Positions 28,821-37,505 of a DNA stretch of 64,000 nt are shown here, piece by piece. This DNA comes from Thauera aromatica K172 (GTDB lineage: Bacteria > Pseudomonadota > Gammaproteobacteria > Burkholderiales > Rhodocyclaceae). Position numbers and translations under genes: made by a program. The DNA is taken from the NCBI RefSeq assembly GCF_003030465.1, contig NZ_CP028339.1, positions 1,178,001 through 1,242,000 of the forward strand. The letters run 5' to 3'. Positions within the stretch are counted from its first letter, which is position 1; every line of letters starts with the position of its first letter. The notes beneath the pieces are model-generated. The model ran no database searches and was not told the origin of the DNA. It was given only the letters and a program-made list of their open reading frames with translations.

Positions 28821-30350
28821 GTGGCAGCACTTTCGACCTCGACCCGCATCGCCGTCATCGGCGCCGGCGCCATGGGCAGCGGCATCGCCCACGTGGCGGC
28901 CCGCGCCGGCCACACGGTTTATCTGTACGACATGAACGCGGAGGCGGTTGCGCGCGGCCGCGACGCGATCGGCAAGGACCTGCGCTTTCTCGTCGGCAAG
29001 GGCAAGCTCGCCGCAGCCGAAGCCGAGGCGGTGCTGGCGCGGGTGATCGGCAGCAGCCGCATCGAGGATCTCGCCGATGCCGGTCTGCTGATCGAGGCCA
29101 TCGTCGAGAACCTCGAGGTCAAGCAGAAGCTGTTCCGCCAGCTCGAAGAGCTGGCCGGACCGCAGGCGATCCTCGCCACCAACACCTCGTCGCTGTCGAT
29201 CACCGCGATGGCTGCGGTGCTGGCACGCCCGGAGCGGCTGGCCGGAATGCACTTCTTCAACCCGGCGCCGCGCATGGCGCTGGTCGAGATCGTCTCCGGC
29301 CTCGCCACCGACCCCGAGGTCGCGGGCACGCTGTACGACACCGCGAAGGCCTGGGGCAAGACTCCGGTGCATGCGAGCTCGACGCCGGGCTTCATCGTCA
29401 ACCGCGTCGCTCGTCCTTATTACGCCGAGGCCCAGCGCGTGCTCGCCGAGCGTGCCGCCGCCCCGGCGACGCTGGATGCGGTGCTGCGCGAAGCCTGCGG
29501 CTTCCCGATGGGGCCGTTCGAGCTGATGGACCTGATCGGCCACGACGTCAATTACGCGGTGACGAATTCGGTGTTCGATGCCTACCATGGCGACCGCCGC
29601 TACACCCCGAGTCTGATCCAGCGCGAGCTGGTGCTGGCCGGGCGCCTCGGGCGCAAGTCGGGGCAGGGTTTCTACGACTACCGCGACGGAGCGGAAAAAC
29701 CGGCGCCGGCGGCGGAGCCCGCGGCGGCGGCGCTGCCGGCGCTCGTGGTCCACGGCCGCCTCGGCGTGGCCGAGCCGCTGGTGGCGCGTCTCCAGCAGGC
29801 CGGCATCGCCGTCGAGCGCAGCGCGGCGAGCGCGGCCGAGGGGGGCGGCGAGCTGCGCATCGGCACGGCGCGCCTGGCCCTGTCCGACGGCCGCACCGCC
29901 ACCCGGCGGGCGCACGAGGAAGGGACGCCGGAGCTGGTGCTGTTCGATCTCGCGCGCGACTACGCGAGCACGCCACGCCTGGCGCTGGCCCGTGCCGACC
30001 AGTGCAGCGATTCCGCCTGGCAGGCAGTGGTCGGCACCCTGCAGGCGGCCGGGATCGCGCTCAGCCGGGTCGACGACGTCGCCGGTCTGGTGGCGCTGCG
30101 CACGGTGTGCATGCTCGCCAACGAAGCCGCCGACTGCGTGCTGCAGGGCATCGCCACTGCGGCCGACATCGATACCGCGATGCGCAACGGCACCAACTAC
30201 CCGGAAGGGCCGCTGGCCTGGGCCGACCGCCTCGGCACGCCCTTCGTCGCCCGCGTGCTGGAGAATCTGCGTGCGCATTACGGCGAGGAGCGTTATCGTC
30301 TATCTCCGCTGATCGCCCGCCGCGCCCTGACCGGCGCCACCCTGCACTGA
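28821..30350 (+). CDS. paaH: 3-hydroxyacyl-CoA dehydrogenase, PaaH type (3-hydroxyadipyl-CoA)
   Basis: A roughly 509-residue NAD-dependent enzyme. The N-terminal Rossmann fold begins RIAVIGAGAMGSGIAHVAAR; the catalytic region is MHFFNPAPRMALVEIV and STPGFIVNRVARPYY. A second, shorter 3HCDH C-terminal domain (about 400-500) gives the two-domain PaaH/PaaC length. It should oxidise 3-hydroxyadipyl-CoA after hydration of dehydroadipyl-CoA, completing the box route toward 3-oxoadipyl-CoA. GTG 28821 is six bases after a GGAG site; ATG 28815 is an alternative start but too close to that site. An alanine-rich linker lies at about 295-310. The partner hydratase and thiolase are not in the window. Confidence 0.85.
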   Translation: MAALSTSTRIAVIGAGAMGSGIAHVAARAGHTVYLYDMNAEAVARGRDAIGKDLRFLVGKGKLAAAEAEAVLARVIGSSRIEDLADAGLLIEAIVENLEVKQKLFRQLEELAGPQAILATNTSSLSITAMAAVLARPERLAGMHFFNPAPRMALVEIVSGLATDPEVAGTLYDTAKAWGKTPVHASSTPGFIVNRVARPYYAEAQRVLAERAAAPATLDAVLREACGFPMGPFELMDLIGHDVNYAVTNSVFDAYHGDRRYTPSLIQRELVLAGRLGRKSGQGFYDYRDGAEKPAPAAEPAAAALPALVVHGRLGVAEPLVARLQQAGIAVERSAASAAEGGGELRIGTARLALSDGRTATRRAHEEGTPELVLFDLARDYASTPRLALARADQCSDSAWQAVVGTLQAAGIALSRVDDVAGLVALRTVCMLANEAADCVLQGIATAADIDTAMRNGTNYPEGPLAWADRLGTPFVARVLENLRAHYGEERYRLSPLIARRALTGATLH

Positions 30351-30376
30351 GCATCCGAAGATCGGGTCCGGCGGGA

Positions 30377-30430
30377 CGGTGCCCGGCGGCGGGGGAGCGG
30401 CACCGCCGCCGCTGCGCCCGGGGGGCACCG
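30377..30430 (+). other. Large GC-rich hairpin between paaH-type gene and formate dehydrogenase
   Basis: CGGTGCC (30377-30383) pairs with GGCACCG (30424-30430), and inside it GGCGGCGG (30385-30392) pairs with CCGCCGCC (30403-30410). No T-run follows. It could slow transcription or protect the downstream message. Confidence 0.35.
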
Positions 30431-30470
30431 CCCCGTGCGCAGCCCGGCAACCTGCTCCGAGGAGAGCCCC

Positions 30471-32234
30471 ATGTCTGCCCGTTCCGCGATGCGCGGACCT
30501 ACCCGTCCGCCGCTGTCCGAAACCGCGCGTGACGCCGCGCGCGCCGCGCTTGCCGGCGAGGCGCCGCGCCGCGACCGCCTGATCGAATACCTCCACCGCC
30601 TGCAGGACGCGCACGGCGCGCTCCACGCCGGGCACCTCGCCGCGCTTGCCGAAGCGCTGCAACTGGCGCGCGCCGAAGTGTTCGAGGTCGCGACCTTCTA
30701 CCACCACTTCGACTTCGTTGCCGAGGGCGGCGCCGCCCCGCCGGCGCTCACCGTGCGCGTGTGCGATTCGCTCGGCTGTGCGATGGCGGGCGGGGCGGAA
30801 CTCGCCGCCGCGCTCGCGACGCGGCTCGGTGCTGGGGTGCGGGTGCAGCGCGTGCCCTGTGTCGGGCGCTGCGACAGTGCGCCGGTCGCGGTGGTCGGGC
30901 AGCGCCCGGTGCTGCACGCCGATGTCGACACCGTCGCCGCGGTCGTTGCCAGCGGCGAGCGCGAAGAAGCGCTGCCCGCTGCGATCCGCTTCGACGCCTA
31001 CCGCGCCGCCGGCGGCTATGCGCTGTGGGAAGCGGTGCGCAGCGGCGCGCGCGATCCCGCGTCGATCGTCGCCGCGCTCGACGAGGCCGGCCTGCGCGGG
31101 CTGGGCGGCGCAGGCTTTCCCGCCGCGCGCAAGTGGCGCACGGTCGCGGCGCAGCCGGCGCCGCGCCACATGGCGGTGAATATCGACGAAGGCGAGCCGG
31201 GGACCTTCAAGGATCGCCACTACCTGTCGACCGATCCGCACCGTTTCATCGAAGGCATGCTGATCGCCGCCCGGGTGGTCGGCATCGCCGCGATCTGGAT
31301 CTATATCCGCGACGAATACCCGGCGCTGCGCCGCCTCCTCGCCGAGGAACTCGAGCGCGTGCGCGCCGAATGGCCGGAGCTGCCGCCGATCGAACTGCGC
31401 CGCGGCGCCGGCGCCTACGTCTGCGGCGAAGAGTCGGCGATGATCGAGTCGATCGAAGGCAAGCGCGGCATGCCGCGGCTGCGTCCGCCCTATGTCGCCG
31501 AAGTCGGCCTGTTCGGCCGTCCGACGCTGGAGCACAACCTCGAGACGCTGTGGTGGGTGCGCGATATTGTCGACATGAGCGCCGAGCGCGGCGCCGACGG
31601 GTTTGCGAGCCACGGCCGCCACGGCCGCAAGGGCCTCCGGAGCTTCTCGGTCAGCGGCCGCGTGGCCCGGCCCGGAGTCGTCGTCACCGATGCCGGCATC
31701 ACCCTGCGCGAGCTCATCGACGAGCACTGCGGCGGCATGCTCCCCGGCCACGAACTGTACGGCTACTTTCCCGGCGGCGCCTCGGGCGGCATCCTGCCGG
31801 CGCGGCTGGCCGATGTGCCGCTCGATTTCGACACCCTGGCGCCCTACGGCTGCTTCATCGGCTCGGCCGCGATCGTGGTGTTCTCGCAGCACGACCAGGC
31901 ACGCCTCCTCGCCGAAAACGCGATGGCCTTCTTCGCCCATGAATCCTGCGGCCAGTGCACGCCGTGCCGGGTCGGCACGGCGAAGGCGGCGCAGCTGATG
32001 CAGGCGCCCGCGTGGGACGCCGGCCTGCTCACCGAACTCGGCAGGACGATGATGGACGCTTCGATCTGCGGCCTCGGCCAGGCCGCGCCGAACCCGATGC
32101 AGTCGGTGCTGCGCTTCTTCCCGCACGAAGTCGGAGGCGCGCGCGCTGGCGCTGCAGGGGGTGCCTCGCCGACGGCCCCCGATGCCTGCGCCGCCCCTCC
32201 GGCGCCGCATGCAGACGACACGAGGAGCGCATGA
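30471..32234 (+). CDS. fdsB: NAD-dependent formate dehydrogenase, diaphorase subunit (NuoE-NuoF fusion)
   Basis: A 587-residue fusion. Residues about 15-150 are NuoE-like (thioredoxin-type [2Fe-2S], with VFEVATFYHHFDF, CDSLGCAM and CVGRCDSAP ligands). The rest is NuoF-like: GLGGAGFPAARKW for NADH, INIDEGEPGTFKDRHY-like FMN loop (here VNIDEGEPGTFKDRHY), and the [4Fe-4S] ligands ESCGQCTPCRVG plus a later Cys in SICGLGQ. It accepts electrons from the formate-oxidising subunit and reduces NAD+. The ATG at 30471 follows GAGGAGAG. Its stop overlaps the next start (ATGA). The two-subunit arrangement differs from systems with a separate gamma subunit. Confidence 0.88.
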   Translation: MSARSAMRGPTRPPLSETARDAARAALAGEAPRRDRLIEYLHRLQDAHGALHAGHLAALAEALQLARAEVFEVATFYHHFDFVAEGGAAPPALTVRVCDSLGCAMAGGAELAAALATRLGAGVRVQRVPCVGRCDSAPVAVVGQRPVLHADVDTVAAVVASGEREEALPAAIRFDAYRAAGGYALWEAVRSGARDPASIVAALDEAGLRGLGGAGFPAARKWRTVAAQPAPRHMAVNIDEGEPGTFKDRHYLSTDPHRFIEGMLIAARVVGIAAIWIYIRDEYPALRRLLAEELERVRAEWPELPPIELRRGAGAYVCGEESAMIESIEGKRGMPRLRPPYVAEVGLFGRPTLEHNLETLWWVRDIVDMSAERGADGFASHGRHGRKGLRSFSVSGRVARPGVVVTDAGITLRELIDEHCGGMLPGHELYGYFPGGASGGILPARLADVPLDFDTLAPYGCFIGSAAIVVFSQHDQARLLAENAMAFFAHESCGQCTPCRVGTAKAAQLMQAPAWDAGLLTELGRTMMDASICGLGQAAPNPMQSVLRFFPHEVGGARAGAAGGASPTAPDACAAPPAPHADDTRSA

Positions 32235-35053
32235 TGAACGCCACCGACCGGATCCGCTTCGAGCTCGACGGCCGTGACATCGACGCCGCCCCCGGAGAGT
32301 CGATCCTGCAGGCCGCGCGGCGCGCCGGCACGGACATCCCGCACCTGTGCTACACGGACGGGCTGCGCGCCGACGGCAACTGCCGCGCCTGCGTGGTCGA
32401 GATCGACGGCGAGCGTGTGCTTGCCCCCTCATGCTGCCGCGCGCCCCAGCCGGGGATGAAGGTGAAGGCCGCAAGCGAACGCGCGCGCGCCTCGCAGCGC
32501 ATGGTGCTGGAGCTGCTGCGCGCCGACGTGCCGGCTGCAGCCGAGAAGAGCGACTCCGAACTTGCGCACTGGTGCGAGGCGCTCGGCGTCGTGGAGCCCC
32601 GCTTCACGCCCCGTACCAACCCCACGCCCGATCGCAGCCACCCCGGCATCGCCGTCGATTTCGCTGCCTGCATCCAGTGCACGCGCTGCCTGCGCGCCTG
32701 CCGCGAGGAGCAGGTGAATGACGTGATCGGCCTCGCCCGCCGCGGTGCCGATACCGCGATCGTGTTCGATTTCGGCGACCCGATGGGGGATTCGAGCTGC
32801 GTCGGCTGCGGCGAATGCGTCCAGGCCTGCCCGACCGGCGCGCTGCTGCCGGCGACGCTGCTCGATGTCGCCGTTGCGCCGGCGTCGGCCGCCTACCGTC
32901 CGACCCGGCAGGTCGATTCCCTGTGCCCCTACTGCGGCGTCGGCTGCCAGGTGAGCTACCACGTCGCCGGCGAGGGCGCGGCGCAGCGCATCGTCTTCGC
33001 CGAGGGGAGCGACGGCCCGGCCAACGCCGGCCGCCTGTGCGTGAAGGGGCGCTACGGCTTCACCTACAGCCGCAACCGCGAGCGCCTGACCACGCCGCTG
33101 ATCCGCCGTCCGGAAGTGCCCAAGGGGACGGTGGTCGATCCGGCCGATCCGCTGTCCGCATTCCGCGCGGCGAGCTGGGACGAAGCGCTCGACGCCGCCG
33201 CCGCCGGACTGCTGCGGATCCGGCATGCCCACGGCCCGCACGCGCTTGCCGGCTTCGGTTCGGCCAAGGGCAGCAACGAAGAGGCCTACCTGTTCCAGAA
33301 GCTGGTGCGGACCGGCTTCGGCACCCACAACGTGGACCACTGCACGCGCCTGTGCCACGCCTCTTCGGTGGCGGCGCTGCTCGAAGGCATCGGCTCGGGC
33401 GCGGTGTCCAATCCAGTGCGCGACGTCGACTTCGCCGACGTGATCATCGTCATCGGCGCCAATCCGGCGGCCAACCACCCGGTGGCGGCGAGCTTCATCA
33501 AGAACGCGGTGAGGGGTGGCAACCGCGGTGGCAACCGCGAGGGCAATCGCGAGGGCAATCGCGAGGACAACCGCGGCGGCGCGAAACTGGTGCTGATGGA
33601 CCCGCGTGCGACCCCGCTCGCGCGCCATGCCTGGCGCGTGCTGCAGTTCCGCGCCGACGCCGATGTCGCCCTGCTGCTGTCGATGGCGTGCACGATCATC
33701 GAGGAAAGGCTCACCGACGCGGCCTTCATCGCCGCCCGCACCGAAGGCTTCGAAGCTTTCCGCGAGGTCGCGCTGAAGTACCCGCCCGAGCGCACCGAGG
33801 CCCTCACCGGCATCGCCGCCGCCACCGTGCGCGAGGTCGCGCGTGCCTACGCGCGCGGGCCGAACAGCATGATCCTGTGGGGGATGGGGGTGTCGCAGCA
33901 CACCCATGGCACCGACAACGTGCGCGCGCTGATCGCGCTGGCGCTGATGACCGGCCAGATCGGCCGCCGCGGCACCGGCCTGCACCCGCTGCGCGGCCAG
34001 AACAACGTCCAGGGCGCCTCCGACGCCGGCCTTATCCCGATGATGCTGCCCGACTACCAGAAGGTGGCCGATCCCGCCGTGCGGGCGCGCTTCGAGGCAC
34101 TGTGGCAGGCGCCGCTGGCGCAGACTCCCGGCCTCACCGTGGTCGAGATCATCGATGCCGCCTGCGCCGGGCAGATCCGCGGCATGTACATCGAAGGCGA
34201 GAACCCGGCGATGTCCGACCCCGATCTCGCCCATGCGCGCGAAGGCCTGGCGAAGCTCGAGCACCTCGTGGTGCAGGACATCTTCCTGACCGAGACCGCG
34301 ATGCTCGCCGACGTCGTGCTGCCGGCTTCGAGCCTGTTCGAGAAGAGCGGCAGCTTCACCAACACCGACCGCCTGGTGCAGCTCGCGCGTCCGGTGCTGC
34401 CGCTGCCGGGCGGGGCCCGCCCGGACTGGTGGATCATCCAGGAGATCGCCCGCCGGATGGGGCTGGCGTGGGATTACCCCGGCCCGGGGGCGGTGTTCGA
34501 CGAGCTCGTGCGGGCGATGCCCAGCCACGGCGGGATGAGCTGGGCGAAGCTGGAGGCCGAGGGCGCGATCGTGGCGCCGAAAGTCGCTCCCGATGCGCCG
34601 TCCGAGCCGGTGCTGTTTCAGGAGTGCTTTCCGACCGCCAACGGGCGCGGCCGCTTCGTGGCGGTGACGCCGTTGCCGGCGGCGGAGCTGCCCGATGAGG
34701 ACTACCCGATGGTGCTGATCACCGGGCGTGTGCTCGAACACTGGCACACGGGGTCGATGACGCGCCGCGCTGAGGTGCTCGATGCGCTCGACCCGGACCC
34801 CTGGTGCGCGATCCATCCGGCCGATCTCGCCCGTCTCGGCGTCGCCGCGGGCGGGCGGGTGGCGCTGCAGACCCGGCGCGGGCGCATCGAGCTGGAGGCG
34901 AGGGCGGACGAGGGCGTGCGCACCGGCAGCGTGTTCATGGCGTTCTGCTACCGCGAGGCGGCGGCCAACCTGCTGACCCAGCCCGCGCTCGACCCTTTCG
35001 GCAAGATCCCGGAGTTCAAGTATTGCGCGCTGCGGGTCGAGGCCGTGCCCTGA
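32231..35053 (+). CDS. fdsA: NAD-dependent formate dehydrogenase, catalytic alpha subunit
   Basis: A 940-residue molybdopterin oxidoreductase. In order: a NuoG-like [2Fe-2S] domain (CYTDGLRADGNCRACVVEID), a His-Cys cluster segment, two [4Fe-4S] motifs (CIQCTRCLRAC and CVGCGECVQACPTGA), a further [4Fe-4S] motif CPYCGVGCQVSYH, the molybdopterin domains and a C-terminal Molydop-binding domain. The metal ligand is Cys in HNVDHCTRLCHASSV, where other enzymes have selenocysteine. The start may be ATG 32231 or 32234. A tandem insertion of five 12-base units lies at 33515-33574. No maturation genes (fdhD, fdsC or fdsD) are adjacent. Confidence 0.9.
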   Translation: MMNATDRIRFELDGRDIDAAPGESILQAARRAGTDIPHLCYTDGLRADGNCRACVVEIDGERVLAPSCCRAPQPGMKVKAASERARASQRMVLELLRADVPAAAEKSDSELAHWCEALGVVEPRFTPRTNPTPDRSHPGIAVDFAACIQCTRCLRACREEQVNDVIGLARRGADTAIVFDFGDPMGDSSCVGCGECVQACPTGALLPATLLDVAVAPASAAYRPTRQVDSLCPYCGVGCQVSYHVAGEGAAQRIVFAEGSDGPANAGRLCVKGRYGFTYSRNRERLTTPLIRRPEVPKGTVVDPADPLSAFRAASWDEALDAAAAGLLRIRHAHGPHALAGFGSAKGSNEEAYLFQKLVRTGFGTHNVDHCTRLCHASSVAALLEGIGSGAVSNPVRDVDFADVIIVIGANPAANHPVAASFIKNAVRGGNRGGNREGNREGNREDNRGGAKLVLMDPRATPLARHAWRVLQFRADADVALLLSMACTIIEERLTDAAFIAARTEGFEAFREVALKYPPERTEALTGIAAATVREVARAYARGPNSMILWGMGVSQHTHGTDNVRALIALALMTGQIGRRGTGLHPLRGQNNVQGASDAGLIPMMLPDYQKVADPAVRARFEALWQAPLAQTPGLTVVEIIDAACAGQIRGMYIEGENPAMSDPDLAHAREGLAKLEHLVVQDIFLTETAMLADVVLPASSLFEKSGSFTNTDRLVQLARPVLPLPGGARPDWWIIQEIARRMGLAWDYPGPGAVFDELVRAMPSHGGMSWAKLEAEGAIVAPKVAPDAPSEPVLFQECFPTANGRGRFVAVTPLPAAELPDEDYPMVLITGRVLEHWHTGSMTRRAEVLDALDPDPWCAIHPADLARLGVAAGGRVALQTRRGRIELEARADEGVRTGSVFMAFCYREAAANLLTQPALDPFGKIPEFKYCALRVEAVP
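33515..33574 (+). repeat. Five 12-base tandem repeats inside fdsA
   Basis: The units GGTGGCAACCGC (two), GAGGGCAATCGC (two) and GAGGACAACCGC encode [G/E][G/D]NR tetrapeptides. They are in frame and interrupt the segment between IKNAVRG and AKLVLMD, a surface loop region of the Mo-bis-MGD domain. They probably arose by slippage. Confidence 0.85.
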
Positions 35054-35248
35054 GCGCGGCGGCTGCGGGGCCTTCCGGATCGTGGTGACCGGGCGTGTGC
35101 TGCAGGCAGGGGCTCATCTGTTGTATCTTATAGAGGACTTTTGTCCGCCGGTCTTGACCCACGCGCCGATCGATCGCATCCTTTTTCGGTTGCGCGTGGT
35201 GCGCAGGACGTGCGTTGATCCATATTCTTGTCGAAGAGAGCCCGAAAA

Positions 35249-37432
35249 ATGACCGAACGAGTGACGTGTCAGCGCCTTCAGGTCGCTGCAAACCTGAAGC
35301 GTTTCATTGAAGAAGAAGCCCTGCCCGGCAGCGGTGTCGATGCGGTAGCGTTCTGGTCCGGTTTCGATGCACTGATCCACGAGCTGGCGCCGAAGAACCG
35401 CGCCCTGCTCGCCGAGCGCGACCGCCTGCAGGGCGAGATCGATGCCTGGCACCGTGCCCACCCCGGCCCGATCGCCGACATGGCGGCCTATCGCGCCTTC
35501 CTCGAATCGATCGGCTATCTGCTGCCCGTGCCGGCCGATGCCAGGATCACGACCACCAACGTCGATGACGAACTCGCGCTGCAGGCCGGCCCGCAGCTGG
35601 TGGTGCCGGTGATGAACGCACGTTACGCGCTCAACGCCGCCAATGCGCGCTGGGGCTCGCTGTACGATGCGCTGTACGGCACCGATGCGATTCCGCAGAC
35701 CGACGGCGCCGGACTGACCGCCGGCTACAATCCGGTGCGCGGGGCGAAGGTCATCGCCTTCGGCCGCCGGCTGCTCGACCAGGCCGCGCCGCTCGCCGGG
35801 GCTTCGCACGCCGACGCGACCGCCTACGCCGTGGCCGGCGGCAAGCTCGTGGTGACGCTGAACAACGGCAGCACCACCGGGCTGCAGCAGGCGGACAAGT
35901 TCGCCGGCTACCAGGGCGAAGCCGCGGCGCCGAAAGCGGTGCTGCTGAGGAACAACGGCCTCCACATCGAGATCCAGATCGACCGCGCCGGTGCGATCGG
36001 CAAGGGCGACGGCGCCGGGGTGAACGACCTCCTGCTCGAAGCCGCGGTGTCGACGATCATGGACTGCGAGGACTCGGTCGCCGCGGTCGATGCCGAGGAC
36101 AAGCTCGTCGTCTATCGCAACTGGCTCGGGCTGATGGCCGGCACCCTCGAGGACACGTTCGAGAAAGGCGGCAAGCCGATGACCCGCCGCCTCAACCCCG
36201 ACCGTGAATACACCGGCGCCGATGGCAAGGCGCTCAAGCTGCACGGGCGCTCGCTGCTGTTCGTGCGCAACGTCGGCCACCTGATGACCAACCCGGCGAT
36301 CCTCGACGGCGTCGGCAACGAAGTGCCCGAAGGCATCATGGACGCGGTGGTGACGACGCTGATCGCCAAGCGCGACCTCGAACGCAAGGGCAACTCGCGC
36401 CGCGGCAGCATCTACATCGTCAAGCCCAAGATGCACGGCCCGGCCGAAATCGCCTTCGCCGACGAGCTGTTCACCCGCGTCGAGCAGCTGCTCGGCCTGC
36501 CCGCCCACACCGTCAAGCTCGGCATCATGGACGAGGAGCGCCGCACCAGCGTCAACCTGGCCGCCTGCATCGCCGCCGCGCCGGCCCGCGTGGCCTTCAT
36601 CAACACCGGCTTCCTCGATCGCACCGGCGACGAGATGCACACCGCGATGGAAGCCGGCCCGATGATGCGCAAGGGCGAGATCAAGAACAGCAAGTGGATC
36701 GCCGCCTACGAGCGCCGTAACGTGCTGATCGGGCTCGCCGCCGGGCTGCGCGGCCGCGCCCAGATCGGCAAGGGGATGTGGGCGATGCCCGACCTGATGG
36801 CGGCGATGCTCGAGCAGAAGGTGAACCATCCGAAGTCGGGCGCGAACACCGCCTGGGTGCCGTCGCCGACCGCGGCGACCCTGCATGCGCTGCACTATCA
36901 CCAGGTCAGCGTGGCTGCGGTGCAGCAGGAGATCGAGAAGCTCGACCTGAACCGGGAGGCCGCCGCGCTGCTCGACGACCTGCTCACCGTTCCGGTGGTG
37001 GCGAAGGCCGGGTGGAGCGCCGCCGAGCGCCAGCAGGAACTCGACAACAACTGCCAGGGCATCCTCGGCTACGTGGTGCGCTGGGTCGAGCAGGGCGTGG
37101 GCTGCTCCAAAGTGCCCGACATCAACGACGTCGGCCTGATGGAAGACCGCGCCACCCTGCGCATCTCCAGCCAGCACATCGCCAACTGGCTGCGCCATGG
37201 CGTGGTCGGCGCCGAGGAAGTCGAACAGGCCCTGCGCCGGATGGCTGCGGTGGTCGATGGGCAGAACGCCGGTGACCCGGCTTACCGCCCGATGGCGCCG
37301 AATTTCGACGATTCGGTGGCCTTCCAGGCCGCGCGCGCGCTGATCTTCGAAGGCTGCACCCAGCCCAGCGGCTACACCGAGCCGCTGCTGCACCGCTACC
37401 GTCAGCAGTTCAAGGCCAAGGTCGGCGGCTGA
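35249..37432 (+). CDS. glcB: Malate synthase G
   Basis: A 727-residue single-chain malate synthase. It condenses glyoxylate and acetyl-CoA to malate. Signature segments are [18 protein letters not shown], the metal/CoA region [36 protein letters not shown] and [20 protein letters not shown], and the catalytic Asp in [20 protein letters not shown]. The length is typical of isoform G. The ATG at 35249 was chosen by position. The upstream gap (35054-35248) holds an AT-rich stretch around 35120 and a GGAC-TTTT-GTCC dyad at 35136-35147 but no gene. In context it can feed benzoate-derived acetyl-CoA to the C4 pool. Confidence 0.95.
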   Translation: MTERVTCQRLQVAANLKRFIEEEALPGSGVDAVAFWSGFDALIHELAPKNRALLAERDRLQGEIDAWHRAHPGPIADMAAYRAFLESIGYLLPVPADARITTTNVDDELALQAGPQLVVPVMNARYALNAANARWGSLYDALYGTDAIPQTDGAGLTAGYNPVRGAKVIAFGRRLLDQAAPLAGASHADATAYAVAGGKLVVTLNNGSTTGLQQADKFAGYQGEAAAPKAVLLRNNGLHIEIQIDRAGAIGKGDGAGVNDLLLEAAVSTIMDCEDSVAAVDAEDKLVVYRNWLGLMAGTLEDTFEKGGKPMTRRLNPDREYTGADGKALKLHGRSLLFVRNVGHLMTNPAILDGVGNEVPEGIMDAVVTTLIAKRDLERKGNSRRGSIYIVKPKMHGPAEIAFADELFTRVEQLLGLPAHTVKLGIMDEERRTSVNLAACIAAAPARVAFINTGFLDRTGDEMHTAMEAGPMMRKGEIKNSKWIAAYERRNVLIGLAAGLRGRAQIGKGMWAMPDLMAAMLEQKVNHPKSGANTAWVPSPTAATLHALHYHQVSVAAVQQEIEKLDLNREAAALLDDLLTVPVVAKAGWSAAERQQELDNNCQGILGYVVRWVEQGVGCSKVPDINDVGLMEDRATLRISSQHIANWLRHGVVGAEEVEQALRRMAAVVDGQNAGDPAYRPMAPNFDDSVAFQAARALIFEGCTQPSGYTEPLLHRYRQQFKAKVGG

Positions 37433-37461
37433 TCGCCGATTCTGCGCGCTGTGCAGTGACA

Positions 37462-37493
37462 ACCGGACCGGCGCAAGCCGGTCCGGTCGTTTA
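37462..37493. terminator. Terminator between glcB and the MFS gene
   Basis: A perfect 11-bp stem (37462-37472 with 37477-37487) has a GCAA tetraloop and is followed by CGTTTA. It lies between convergent genes. The T-run is short, so it may work partly through its stem strength. Confidence 0.7.
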
Positions 37494-37505
37494 CGCCACC
37501 GGGTT

